Assembly: GCF_020991125.1 (NCBI RefSeq)
Contig: NZ_CP087715.1
Span: forward strand, 3,463,001-3,527,000
Length of the DNA: 64,000 bases
Reading direction: 5' to 3'
From: Microbulbifer celer
GTDB lineage: Bacteria > Pseudomonadota > Gammaproteobacteria > Pseudomonadales > Cellvibrionaceae
The number at the start of each line of letters is the position of its first letter. Within the stretch, counting starts at the first letter, position 1. A program made the translations under genes and the position numbers. The notes below the pieces were generated by a model. It made no database searches, was not told where the DNA came from, and saw only the letters and a list, made by a program, of their open reading frames with translations. This document shows positions 1 to 7,237 of this stretch, in pieces.

Positions 1-411
1 CGCCAGGGCAGTGAGGCGCATCAGTGCAAAGCGGCGCAGCTTGGGAGAGGCGCTATCGGTGAGTGCACGATAGTGCCCTACAGCGGATACTGGGCGTCCC
101 TGCTTTTCCGCCATCATTCCCAGTTGCAGACGCGCCACCTCGCCCCACTCCGGGTCATCCAGCAGCTTCTGAAACTGCGCCTGCGCAGCCGGGTAGCGCT
201 GCAACTTGAACAGTGTCACCCCCAGGTTGTAGGTCAGGCTGGGGCCCTGCTGACCCGCTTGCCGGGCCTGCTCGAAATGCGCCAGGGCGCGCTCGTACTG
301 TCCATCCTTAAATGCGGCGGTGCCACTAACAAAAGGCTCCGCGGCGCCTGCGGGCGCCGCAATAGCGGCGTATATAAGCAACCCGGCAAGCAACTTTGAC
401 GTCAACGCCAT
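1..411 (-). CDS. Exported tetratricopeptide-repeat protein, 3' part outside window
   Basis: Reading the minus strand from ATG at 411 gives 137 open codons that run off the left edge, so the C-terminal part is missing. The first about 22 residues form a Sec signal peptide (MALTSKLLAGLLIYAAIAAPAGAA). The rest has the TPR pattern: AAFKDGQYERALAHFEQARQ, then YNLGVTLFKLQRYPAAQAQFQKLL. The protein is therefore periplasmic or outer-membrane-facing, probably a scaffold for protein contacts. It is the last visible gene of a minus-strand run starting at the ECF sigma factor, 105 bases after the Ala-rich exported protein, so co-regulation by that sigma factor is plausible (inference). The specific function is unknown. 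Confidence 0.75.
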   Translation of the reverse strand, partial: MALTSKLLAGLLIYAAIAAPAGAAEPFVSGTAAFKDGQYERALAHFEQARQAGQQGPSLTYNLGVTLFKLQRYPAAQAQFQKLLDDPEWGEVARLQLGMMAEKQGRPVSAVGHYRALTDSASPKLRRFALMRLTALA

Positions 412-516
412 TTACAATCTCTCCAAACACAACAGGCCGGGCGCACTGCGCCCAGCCTCAAGTCAGAATCATTCACTAACAGGCTTCACCCGTTATCCTC
501 TTTTCAGCCCGCTGAA

Positions 517-1128
517 TCAGCCTTCAACAGCGACGTCAGCCGCCGCTGCCGGATCCCGGTCCATCGCCCGATCCATCAGACTCTCCAGATCCACCGGCAA
601 GCGGTCTTTCACATCTTCCGGCAGGTTGTCGATGATGGACTGCACATCCTCCATGGATCCCTCGTAGTCGGCGCCGCTCATCGCATTCTTGAGCGCTTCT
701 TCGGCCGTCTCGCGAGCGGCAGCGGCATTTTCCTGCGCACTCAAAGCCGCAGCGTTGGCATTGGCCATCGCGGCCTCACTCTGGGCCATGGCATTGGCGA
801 CCAAGGCTGCAACTTCTTCCGCTTTCAGCTTGCCGGCCGCACGCAGCTCGGCTTCCGCTTCCTCCATCTCTTCCGCATCGGCACTGCGGGCGGCAATCGC
901 GGCATTGGCCGTTGCCAGGCCCTCGGCGGCCGCTTCCACGGCGATACTGCTCGCCGCTTCAGGCAGTTCGATCACATTGATCGCATCCGCGGCAGTGGCT
1001 TCGGCGTCAACCACAGAGACCTCCACATCCAGGTCGGCATTGACCTCGACTTCATTTGCCAGCGCCTTGCCGCTGACCGGCGCGGCAACAATCAGGCCCA
1101 GCGCCATCCATGTTTTCAACGTTTTCAT
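517..1128 (-). CDS. Exported Ala/Glu-rich helical protein, function unknown
   Basis: 203 residues. ATG at 1128 has GAGG six bases upstream. A signal peptide covers about residues 1-24 and ends ...GKALA before NEVEVNADLDV. The mature part is strongly biased to Ala and Glu, acidic, and predicted helical, with runs such as AEEMEEAEAELRAAGKLKAEEVAALVANAMAQ that suggest a coiled coil. The C-terminal third (DYEGSMEDVQSIIDNLPEDVKDRLP) looks more compact. No known domain was recognised. It lies 38 bases downstream of the anti-sigma gene on the same strand and is probably co-transcribed with it. An envelope-stress or structural role is inference only. The compositional bias makes spurious homology likely. 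Confidence 0.75.
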   Translation of the reverse strand: MKTLKTWMALGLIVAAPVSGKALANEVEVNADLDVEVSVVDAEATAADAINVIELPEAASSIAVEAAAEGLATANAAIAARSADAEEMEEAEAELRAAGKLKAEEVAALVANAMAQSEAAMANANAAALSAQENAAAARETAEEALKNAMSGADYEGSMEDVQSIIDNLPEDVKDRLPVDLESLMDRAMDRDPAAAADVAVEG

Positions 1129-1166
1129 GATTCAACCTCACTTGTGTCTATAGAGCGTGCTTGGAG

Positions 1167-1841
1167 TCAGATGGTTTGCGGTTCCGGTGTCGCACGTTGC
1201 TGCGGCGCCAGAAGCGCTTCCGGCATAGCTGCCCCCGAGGGCAGGTCCACCGGTACATAAAATTCTTTGCGGGCACCGTTATGTTCGATGCGAATCCGTA
1301 TCTGGGTGCGCTGTCCATTGCGTACCCGCACCGGCAGGGTGAGCCAGTTCACCCCGGCATCAAGGTCGGTGCGCCAGCGTAATTCCCGTTGATCCCCATA
1401 ACCTTCGAGCGCGAGATTTTCCGGCAGTGATACGCTGATCATCGCGCCCTGTATGGCACGCCCGGTATCCACCGAAACATTGACCGGTAGCGTCGCAGGC
1501 TCCGCCGAAGCGACGTTCACCACTTCGGTCGCCGGTGTCGACGACTGCCACTGGGGCAGCGCGGCGAACACCGCCAGCAGCAGGCTGGCCGCCGTGGCCA
1601 GCTGCCACCTGCGCACGCGCGCCCGGTCCCGGTTGCGTTGATTCGGCAGTGCGGCATTGAGCACCCGCGTTTCAAAGTGCTCACCGGGCTCCGGTGCCGG
1701 CATGGTCCGCAGCAGGTTGAGCAGGCGGAGTTCTTCGGCGTATTCGCGACAGTCACTGCAACGATGCAGGTGCTTCAGCAGTGCGCCGTTATTTTCCCGT
1801 TGCATCAATTCCAGTTCGCGGCGGGCCTGACAGCAGTTCAT
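1167..1841 (-). CDS. Zinc-type anti-sigma factor, single-pass membrane protein
   Basis: 224 residues, ATG at 1841 with GGAG eight bases upstream. The N-terminus carries the zinc anti-sigma signature His-x3-Cys-x2-Cys (H24, C28, C31 in KHLHRCSDCREY). A transmembrane helix follows at about residues 81-97 (LATAASLLLAVFAALPQW). The C-terminal half would be periplasmic and beta-rich. Known members of this family bind a partner ECF sigma factor in the cytoplasm and release it on an envelope signal. The gene lies 43 bases downstream of the ECF sigma gene, the standard arrangement for such pairs. The sensed signal cannot be read from the sequence. Confidence 0.85.
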   Translation of the reverse strand: MNCCQARRELELMQRENNGALLKHLHRCSDCREYAEELRLLNLLRTMPAPEPGEHFETRVLNAALPNQRNRDRARVRRWQLATAASLLLAVFAALPQWQSSTPATEVVNVASAEPATLPVNVSVDTGRAIQGAMISVSLPENLALEGYGDQRELRWRTDLDAGVNWLTLPVRVRNGQRTQIRIRIEHNGARKEFYVPVDLPSGAAMPEALLAPQQRATPEPQTI

Positions 1842-1884
1842 GGTTTTCTCCTCGGGCGCTTCGCGCTTGCCACTCGATTACTGA

Positions 1885-2451
1885 TCAACACGCGGCAAAG
1901 GCCGCTACGGTTCCCGGTTCGAGTACAGATTTCAGTTTTTTCCGCGCCCGGTGCAGGCGGGATTTCACGGTGCCGACACTGATTTCCAGTATCTCGGCCA
2001 CTTCCAGCGCGGTGTACCCCTCGACATCGTGCAGCAACACAACATCGCGCCAGGTTTCATCCAGCTCCACCAGTGCGCGATTGAGCATTCGCTGCAGCTC
2101 CAGCTGGTGATAGCCGTTGCAATCGTCCTGCAAGCGCTCCTGAAAGAATGCGTCGTCACTGATGCACGACCCGGTGTCATCAATCGGGGAGCGGGCGCGG
2201 CGACGGAACAGATCCACGTAGCGGCGATACAGAACCCTGATCAACCAGGGGCCTAGCTTCTCCACGGCAGCCAGCTCTTCAGTGCGGGGAAACAGGTGGG
2301 TAAGCACGTCCTGCACCAGGTCTTCCGCATCCCCCCGGTCCTGGGTCCAGCGGTAGGCCATGCGATGCATCAGGCGCAGATGAGGGCGCACCAGCGCGGT
2401 AAAGCGGTCTTGCCTTGCCGCCCGCCCGCGAAAGAATTCGATCAAGGACAC
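1885..2451 (-). CDS. ECF-family RNA polymerase sigma factor
   Basis: 188 residues. GTG at 2451 is chosen because AAGGAG lies seven bases upstream. Region 2 spans roughly residues 17-85 (DAEDLVQDVLTHLF, PWLIRVLYRRYVDLFRRR). Region 4 spans about 120-175 with a clear helix-turn-helix (GYTALEVAEILEISVGTVKSRLHRARKKL, 145-173). Length and architecture are typical of group IV sigma factors. It directs RNA polymerase to a small regulon and is probably held by the anti-sigma factor encoded just downstream. A candidate self-recognised promoter lies about 110 bases upstream. The C-terminal tail after region 4 is short. Confidence 0.9.
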   Translation of the reverse strand: MSLIEFFRGRAARQDRFTALVRPHLRLMHRMAYRWTQDRGDAEDLVQDVLTHLFPRTEELAAVEKLGPWLIRVLYRRYVDLFRRRARSPIDDTGSCISDDAFFQERLQDDCNGYHQLELQRMLNRALVELDETWRDVVLLHDVEGYTALEVAEILEISVGTVKSRLHRARKKLKSVLEPGTVAAFAAC

Positions 2452-2560
2452 CCCTTTACTCCTTTAACCATTTATCCGCTTACCCATTTGCCCGTTCCCC
2501 ATTCACCCTGACATGCGCGCGCCTGAATTTCCGCGCACTGATTCTTATTACTTGCCCGGG

Positions 2561-2590
2561 TTAACACGCAGCCGACCCGCAAAAGGTTCC
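2561..2590 (-). promoter_or_regulatory. Candidate ECF-type autoregulatory promoter of the sigma operon
   Basis: On the minus strand, GGAACC (2590-2585) is followed after 17 bases by GTGTTAA (2567-2561). GGAAC at -35 with a T-run after it is the usual recognition element of RpoE-like ECF factors, and such factors often transcribe their own operon. The -10 is less diagnostic. The remaining sequence between the sigma gene start (2451) and rlmB (2812) shows no gene I can support. Confidence 0.4.
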
Positions 2591-2745
2591 CGCAAAAATA
2601 GCGCGATGGATGACTGTGTCGAGGTTGAGAGTGGGGGCGGAAAAGATAAACGCCAGAAGTGCAAGAATCCGGCACAGGGTTTCACATTTCCGGGGCGATG
2701 GAGCCAGTTCGTGCTAACGGCTCTGGAGACGAGGAGATGAATAGA

Positions 2746-2772
2746 CATCACGGCAGCCGCACCACCGTGATG
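2746..2772 (-). terminator. Hairpin downstream of rlmB, possible terminator
   Basis: CATCACGG (2746-2753) pairs perfectly with CCGTGATG (2765-2772) around an 11-base loop, 40 bases beyond the rlmB stop. Only scattered T follow on the minus strand, so intrinsic termination is uncertain. A weaker GAGCC/GGCTC stem lies at 2701-2723. Confidence 0.35.
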
Positions 2773-2811
2773 GAAAGACGTTGGAGTTAGAGGGAGATGC
2801 AGGGGAATGTA

Positions 2812-3567
2812 TTACGCCTGTCGCTGACGCACCGCCTCGAACAGGCATACGCCGGTGGCTACGGAAACATTGAGGCTGCTGACCTCGCCGGCCATGGGGA
2901 TTTTGATCAGGTGATCGCAGTTTTCCCGGGTCAGCCGCCGCAGCCCGGGACCTTCCGCACCCATGACGATGGCGATGGAACCGGTGAGGGAGGTCTGGTA
3001 GACATCCTGCTCCGCCTCGCCGGCGGCGCCATAGATCCACACGCCTGCCTGCTGCAGCATCTGCAGGGTGCGGGCGAGATTGGTGACGGTGACAAACGGC
3101 AGCACTTCTGCCGCGCCGCAGGCAACTTTTCTCGCAGTGGGCGTCAGTCCCGCGGCCTTGTCCTTGGGTGCGATCACCGCCTGCACACCCGCCGCCTCCG
3201 CCGAGCGCAGGCAGGCGCCGAGATTGTGCGGATCGGTGATGCCATCCAGCACCAGCAGAAAAGCGTTCTCACCTTTTTCGTCCAGCTTTTTCAGCAGGGA
3301 TTTCAGGAACTGCTCGTCATATACCTGGGTCTCGCCCATGCAGACGGCAACCGCGCCCTGGTGATTGCCGTCGTCGCCGACTTTTTCATCCAGAGTGCGA
3401 CGGTCGACGTAACGGATGACGATCTCATTCTGCTCCGCCTGACGCACAATCTTCTGTAACTTCTGATCTTTGCGCCCACGCAGCAACAGGAGCTCCTGCA
3501 CCTGCTGGGGAGAACTTTTCAATAGTGCCTGCACCGCGTGCAGGCCGTATACCAATTGTTGTGCCAC
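2812..3567 (-). CDS. rlmB: 23S rRNA (guanosine-2'-O-)-methyltransferase RlmB
   Basis: 251 residues, the usual RlmB length. It methylates the 2'-OH of G2251 (E. coli numbering) in the peptidyl-transferase P-loop of 23S rRNA, using S-adenosylmethionine. An N-terminal substrate-binding domain (MAQQLVYGLHAVQALL) precedes the SpoU trefoil-knot domain. All three SpoU motifs are present: DPHNLGACLRSA at 112-123, VMGAEGPGLR at 201-210, and IPMAGEVSSLNVSVATGV at 223-240. The start is GTG at 3567 with AAGGG upstream. The gene lies 38 bases behind rnr, the conserved rnr-rlmB order of gammaproteobacteria, and is probably co-transcribed with it. Confidence 0.95.
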   Translation of the reverse strand: MAQQLVYGLHAVQALLKSSPQQVQELLLLRGRKDQKLQKIVRQAEQNEIVIRYVDRRTLDEKVGDDGNHQGAVAVCMGETQVYDEQFLKSLLKKLDEKGENAFLLVLDGITDPHNLGACLRSAEAAGVQAVIAPKDKAAGLTPTARKVACGAAEVLPFVTVTNLARTLQMLQQAGVWIYGAAGEAEQDVYQTSLTGSIAIVMGAEGPGLRRLTRENCDHLIKIPMAGEVSSLNVSVATGVCLFEAVRQRQA

Positions 3568-3605
3568 GAACTAACCCTTCTTCCTGGACGTTACTTTTCC
3601 GATGA

Positions 3606-6515
3606 TTACCTCGGGCCTTTATTACCGGGCCCTTTTTTTCCGGGTCCCTTGTTTCCGGCTCCTTTATCGCCAGGGCTTTTCTTGCTCAGTTTTTTCTTGA
3701 GCTTTTTCTTTGCCGCCTTCTTGGCAGCCCGCTGCGCGGATTCCGCCTTTTCCGCTTTCTGCGCTGCCTTGCGCGCGGCTACGGCCGGACGCTTGCCGCC
3801 CTTGCGGGGCGGAGTTTTCTTGGGCTTGCGCTTCTTCTGTGGCTCCTGCTCTTCTACGGTTTCGCCATCGGTTTCGGGCAACAGCTCATTAGAAGGTTTG
3901 ACCACTTCCGTCTCATCGCTGCCAACCTTGCGCTTGCGGAACGGGCGCGGCTCGTCGCTGCCTTCCGATTTGTTTTTCAGGCCCTTACTCCACGGGCTCG
4001 GCTTGTCTGCTTCAGTCTCCAAATCGGGCTTACCCCGACGCTGGCGCTCCTGCTGGAATTCCACCGCCATTTCCATCGCGCGACCACTCACTTTAGTACT
4101 TTCAGTTTTGGGGGCCTTTTTTCCGGCCTTGGACTTTGTATCGGTTTTGGGTTTTGTATCGGTTTTCGATTTGCTATCGGCCTTGGGTTTGCGGTACTTG
4201 GGATTTTTGTAACTGGGGCGCGGGTGTAACTCCACAAAGGAGAAGTCCACCTTGCGCTCTTCCAGATCCACCCGCGCCACCTGGACGGTGACTCCGTCGC
4301 CAAGGTGATAGCGCGCACCGCTGCGTTCGCCGACCAGCCGCTGCTGTGCCTGTTCAAAATGATAGAAATCCTTTGGCAGCGCCGTAACGTGCACCAGGCC
4401 CTCTACATAGAGATCGTCGAGCTCCACAAACAGGCCAAAACCGGTGACCGCACTGACCACACCGCGGTAAATCTCGCCCACGTGATCCTGCAGATATTCG
4501 CACTTGAGCCAACTGACCACATCGCGGGTCGCATCGTCAGCGCGGCGCTCGGTCATGGAACAGTGCTCCCCCAGCTCCACCATGGCGCCGGTGCCGTAAG
4601 GCAGTATCGCCTCGCGATCAATGGCATGCGCGCCCGGCGCCTGGCGCACCTTTTCTGCCACGGCGGGAGGATTGGCGCTGCCGTTTCTGATCAGCCAGCG
4701 CAGACCGCGGTGTAACAACAGATCCGGATAGCGGCGGATAGGCGAAGTAAAGTGCGCATAGGCACGGTAGTCGAGACCGAAGTGGCCACGGTTTTCCGGC
4801 TGGTACACTGCCTGATTCATGGAGCGCAACAGCATGGTCTGGATGATGTGAAAATCCGGACGACCCTCGACCTGATCCAACAACGCCTGATAGTCGCTCG
4901 GCTGCGGCTCACTACCGCCCTCCAGACGCAGACCCAGCTCACCCAGGTAATCCCGCAGTTTCTCCAGGCGTTCAGACTTGGGCGTATCGTGCACCCGATA
5001 CAGCGTCGGCAATTCCGCCAGCTCCATAATCTCTGCGGCGCAGACATTGGCTGCCAGCATGCACTCTTCAATCATCTTGTGCGCGTCGTTGCGCTGCACC
5101 GGCACGATGCGCTCGATTTTGCGCGCAGCATCGAAAATGATGCGGGTCTCGGTGGTTTCAAAATCAATCGCGCCGCGACGATCGCGGGCACTGCGCAGAG
5201 CGCTGTACAGGTCGTGCAGGTTATCGATATGGGGCGTGAGCGCAGCAAACTGCTTGCGCACACCGCTGTTGCGATCATCCCGTTCGGCCACAATTTCACC
5301 GACCTGGGTATAGGTAAAACGCGCGTGACTACGCATCAGGCCTTCGAAGAATTGGTAATCGACAATGTTGCCGCCTTCATCGATGTGCATCTCGCACACC
5401 ATGCACAGCCGGTCCACTTCCGGGTTCAGGGAGCAGAGGCCATTGGAGAGTTTCTCCGGCAACATCGGCACCACAAAATCCGGGAAATACACCGAGTTGC
5501 CGCGCTCGTGGGCCTCTATATCCAGTGGCGTACCGACCTGTACATAGTGGGAAACATCGGCGATCGCCACCAGCAGTTTCCAATTGCCATCCGGCAGCAC
5601 TTCACAGAACACCGCATCGTCAAAGTCCCGCGCATCTTCACCGTCGATGGTGACCAGCGGTAACTGACGCAGATCGATACGAGGCTTCTTGTCCTCTTCC
5701 AACACCTCGCTGGCAATCTCCGCAGCCTGCGCTTCCACCGCCGCGGGCCAGGTGTGAGGAATCGCGTAATTGCGAATCGCGACGTCAATCTCCATGCCCG
5801 GTGCCAGGTGGTCACCGAGTACTTCGGTCACTTCACCGTGGGGCAGGGTATTGCGTCCCGGCTGGGCGGTAAGTTTCACCACCACATACTGGCCGCTTTC
5901 CGCGTCGGCACTCTTGTCCTCCGGCACCATCACATCGAGGGTCAGGCGCGGGTTGTCCGGACGCACGAAGCAGATGCCATCTTCACGGTAGAGGCGACCG
6001 GCAAGCTCATGGGTGTTGTGCTTGAGAACCCGGACCACGGCACCTTCGCGCTTGCCGCGAAAGCCGCCGGGGGTTTCCCGAACCAGCACCTCGTCGCCGT
6101 CGAATACCTTGCGCATCTGGCGGTGGGACAGGAACAGATCATCGCTGCCATCCCCGGGGGAGACAAAACCAAAACCGTCGCGATGGCCGATCACACGCCC
6201 TCGCACCAGGCTCATCTTGTCCAGCACGCCGAAATCCCCGGCGCGATTGCTGGCAATCTGGCCATCCCGGGACATGGCGATCAGGCGTCGACGCACCCCT
6301 TCGCGGCGGTCTTCATCATCAATAGAGAGCAGGTCAGCCACCGTCTCCCAGGCCACCGGCTCAGACTGCTGCTCCAGCAAGTCCAGCAGAAATTCGCGGC
6401 TGGGAACGGGCTTTTCGTACTTCTCTGCCTCGCGCTCGGCATGGGGGTCGGCACCCGACCCAACGCTGTCATTGGAGGTAGAATTTGGCTTGTCTTGATT
6501 CAAAACTGTTTCCAT
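3606..6515 (-). CDS. rnr: Ribonuclease R with a long Lys-rich C-terminal tail
   Basis: 969 residues from ATG at 6515. The frame stays open upstream to 6767, but that part reads as non-protein sequence and lies at or beyond the likely promoter. This 3'-5' exoribonuclease degrades structured RNA and takes part in rRNA and tmRNA quality control. Order: winged-helix-like region (SREFLLDLLEQQ), cold-shock OB domains (GRVIGHRDGFGFVSPGDGSDDLFL), RNB catalytic domain with the Asp cluster in IDGEDARDFDDAV, and an S1 domain (YRGVVSAVTGFGLFVELDDLYVEGLVHV). About 200 residues follow, rich in Lys/Pro with short repeats (KTDTKPKTDTKSK; NKGPG-KKGPG-NKGPR). E. coli RNase R is near 813 residues, so the tail is unusually long; RNA or ribosome binding is inference. 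Confidence 0.95.
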   Translation of the reverse strand: METVLNQDKPNSTSNDSVGSGADPHAEREAEKYEKPVPSREFLLDLLEQQSEPVAWETVADLLSIDDEDRREGVRRRLIAMSRDGQIASNRAGDFGVLDKMSLVRGRVIGHRDGFGFVSPGDGSDDLFLSHRQMRKVFDGDEVLVRETPGGFRGKREGAVVRVLKHNTHELAGRLYREDGICFVRPDNPRLTLDVMVPEDKSADAESGQYVVVKLTAQPGRNTLPHGEVTEVLGDHLAPGMEIDVAIRNYAIPHTWPAAVEAQAAEIASEVLEEDKKPRIDLRQLPLVTIDGEDARDFDDAVFCEVLPDGNWKLLVAIADVSHYVQVGTPLDIEAHERGNSVYFPDFVVPMLPEKLSNGLCSLNPEVDRLCMVCEMHIDEGGNIVDYQFFEGLMRSHARFTYTQVGEIVAERDDRNSGVRKQFAALTPHIDNLHDLYSALRSARDRRGAIDFETTETRIIFDAARKIERIVPVQRNDAHKMIEECMLAANVCAAEIMELAELPTLYRVHDTPKSERLEKLRDYLGELGLRLEGGSEPQPSDYQALLDQVEGRPDFHIIQTMLLRSMNQAVYQPENRGHFGLDYRAYAHFTSPIRRYPDLLLHRGLRWLIRNGSANPPAVAEKVRQAPGAHAIDREAILPYGTGAMVELGEHCSMTERRADDATRDVVSWLKCEYLQDHVGEIYRGVVSAVTGFGLFVELDDLYVEGLVHVTALPKDFYHFEQAQQRLVGERSGARYHLGDGVTVQVARVDLEERKVDFSFVELHPRPSYKNPKYRKPKADSKSKTDTKPKTDTKSKAGKKAPKTESTKVSGRAMEMAVEFQQERQRRGKPDLETEADKPSPWSKGLKNKSEGSDEPRPFRKRKVGSDETEVVKPSNELLPETDGETVEEQEPQKKRKPKKTPPRKGGKRPAVAARKAAQKAEKAESAQRAAKKAAKKKLKKKLSKKSPGDKGAGNKGPGKKGPGNKGPR

Positions 6516-6659
6516 TGTTCTGCGGATGACCGCAAAGTTCAGGCGGCCCCGGAAAGCACCCGGCGCAGGTAAAGAGTGGGTGCAACTCGTTTTAGGATAC
6601 GAGAACTGGCGAATGCCGGGAGCGGCCGCGGGCCACCCGATACGTTGCACATTGCCCGC

Positions 6660-6718
6660 AGTATAAGCGATTTGAGCCGAGATCCCGACCCATTCCAGCA
6701 AATGGTCATTTGCTGGAA
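6660..6718 (-). promoter_or_regulatory. Candidate rnr promoter with a perfect 26-nt palindrome
   Basis: On the minus strand a TATACT (6665-6660) could be the -10 box of rnr, about 140 bases before the ATG, with a poor -35. Just upstream lies a perfect inverted repeat: TTCCAGCAAATG (6693-6704), GT, CATTTGCTGGAA (6707-6718). Its position over and above the -35 region suits an operator for a dimeric regulator. It could also form a hairpin. The rest of 6516-6807 shows no gene. Confidence 0.4.
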
Positions 6719-6807
6719 ACCTGCTCCCGGCGGCCGGGACTCTGTGACTCCCAGGGCATTGTCGCACCCAGAATTACTTGGCGCCTAAATTATTTTTAAA
6801 AAATCCG

Positions 6808-6836
6808 TTGACACCCCCGGGGCAAATCCCTATAGT
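6808..6836 (+). promoter_or_regulatory. Sigma-70 promoter of tRNA-Leu
   Basis: TTGACA (6808-6813), a 17-base spacer and TATAGT (6831-6836) form a near-consensus promoter. A GC-rich discriminator (TCGCGTCC) follows, as in stringently controlled stable-RNA promoters. It lies about 55 bases before the mature tRNA. Confidence 0.85.
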
Positions 6837-6890
6837 TCGCGTCCTCAACGGAGCACACGCCCGAAAGCAAGTGCTAAAAGACGTTGATTT

Positions 6891-6977
6891 GCCCAGGTGG
6901 CGGAATTGGTAGACGCGCTAGCTTCAGGTGCTAGTGGCCTTACGGTCGTGGAAGTTCAAGTCTTCTCCTGGGCACCA
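6891..6977 (+). tRNA. tRNA-Leu (anticodon CAG)
   Basis: 87 bases including an encoded CCA. The acceptor GCCCAGG pairs with CCTGGGC (6967-6973), followed by A and CCA. The D-arm (GTGGCGGAATTGGTAGACGC) is of class II type. The anticodon stem-loop CTAGC-TTCAGGT-GCTAG gives anticodon CAG, reading CUG. A long variable arm typical of tRNA-Leu follows, then a TpsiC arm GAAG-TTCAAGT-CTTC. The gene stands alone, with its own promoter upstream and an intrinsic terminator directly downstream. Confidence 0.97.
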
Positions 6978-6984
6978 TATCCGC

Positions 6985-7018
6985 AAAAAAGGCCGACTCG
7001 AAAGGGTCGGCCTTTTTT
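6985..7018 (+). terminator. Rho-independent terminator of tRNA-Leu
   Basis: GGCCGAC and GTCGGCC pair around TCGAAAG. The stem is flanked by A6 on the left and T6 on the right, so it can work in both directions. It begins 8 bases after the tRNA CCA. Confidence 0.9.
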
Positions 7019-7101
7019 CGTTGTGCTGAAACAAAGCCAGTTACCCGACTGCTGCGACTTTCCAGCTAGCGAGGTGACAACGCCGAAGCAAAGGCAGTGT
7101 G

Positions 7102-7195
7102 CCGGGTGCGGGTTTTCAGGAGCGTCGCAAACAGGGACGTTTGCGCCGCAGCGCCCAGGGATGGGTTCACAGCGGTCCTGAAAACCCGCACCCGG
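7102..7195. repeat. Intergenic nested hairpin element
   Basis: CCGGGTGCGGGTTTTCAGGA (7102-7121) and its perfect complement (7176-7195) form 20-bp arms around 54 bases. Inside, GCGTCGCAAAC and GTTTGCGCCGC (7122-7149) form a second stem with one mismatch. The element lies between the tRNA terminator and the 3' end of ppc. The compact nested-hairpin design resembles a dispersed REP or MITE-like unit. No second copy is present in the window, so repeat status rests on architecture alone. Confidence 0.5.
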
Positions 7196-7237
7196 TGCGC
7201 CGCCGCCACTATGTGCCTTTTAGCGCACGCAGCGAAT

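Noticed and set aside
3546..3560. A further AATTGGTAT site at the rlmB start resembling the T6SS motif
   Set aside because: It is inside the rlmB coding start and lacks the GTACC half; explained by the codons for QQLVYG.
4752..6572. Long plus-strand frames opposite rnr (303 and 272 codons)
   Set aside because: Antisense shadows of a well-supported enzyme gene in GC-rich codons; no family text, and rnr motifs are continuous.
6897..7181. A 94-codon plus-strand reading frame starting MAELVDALASGASGL
   Set aside because: It is the translation of tRNA-Leu, its terminator and the hairpin element; this is a well-known false gene over tRNA-Leu.
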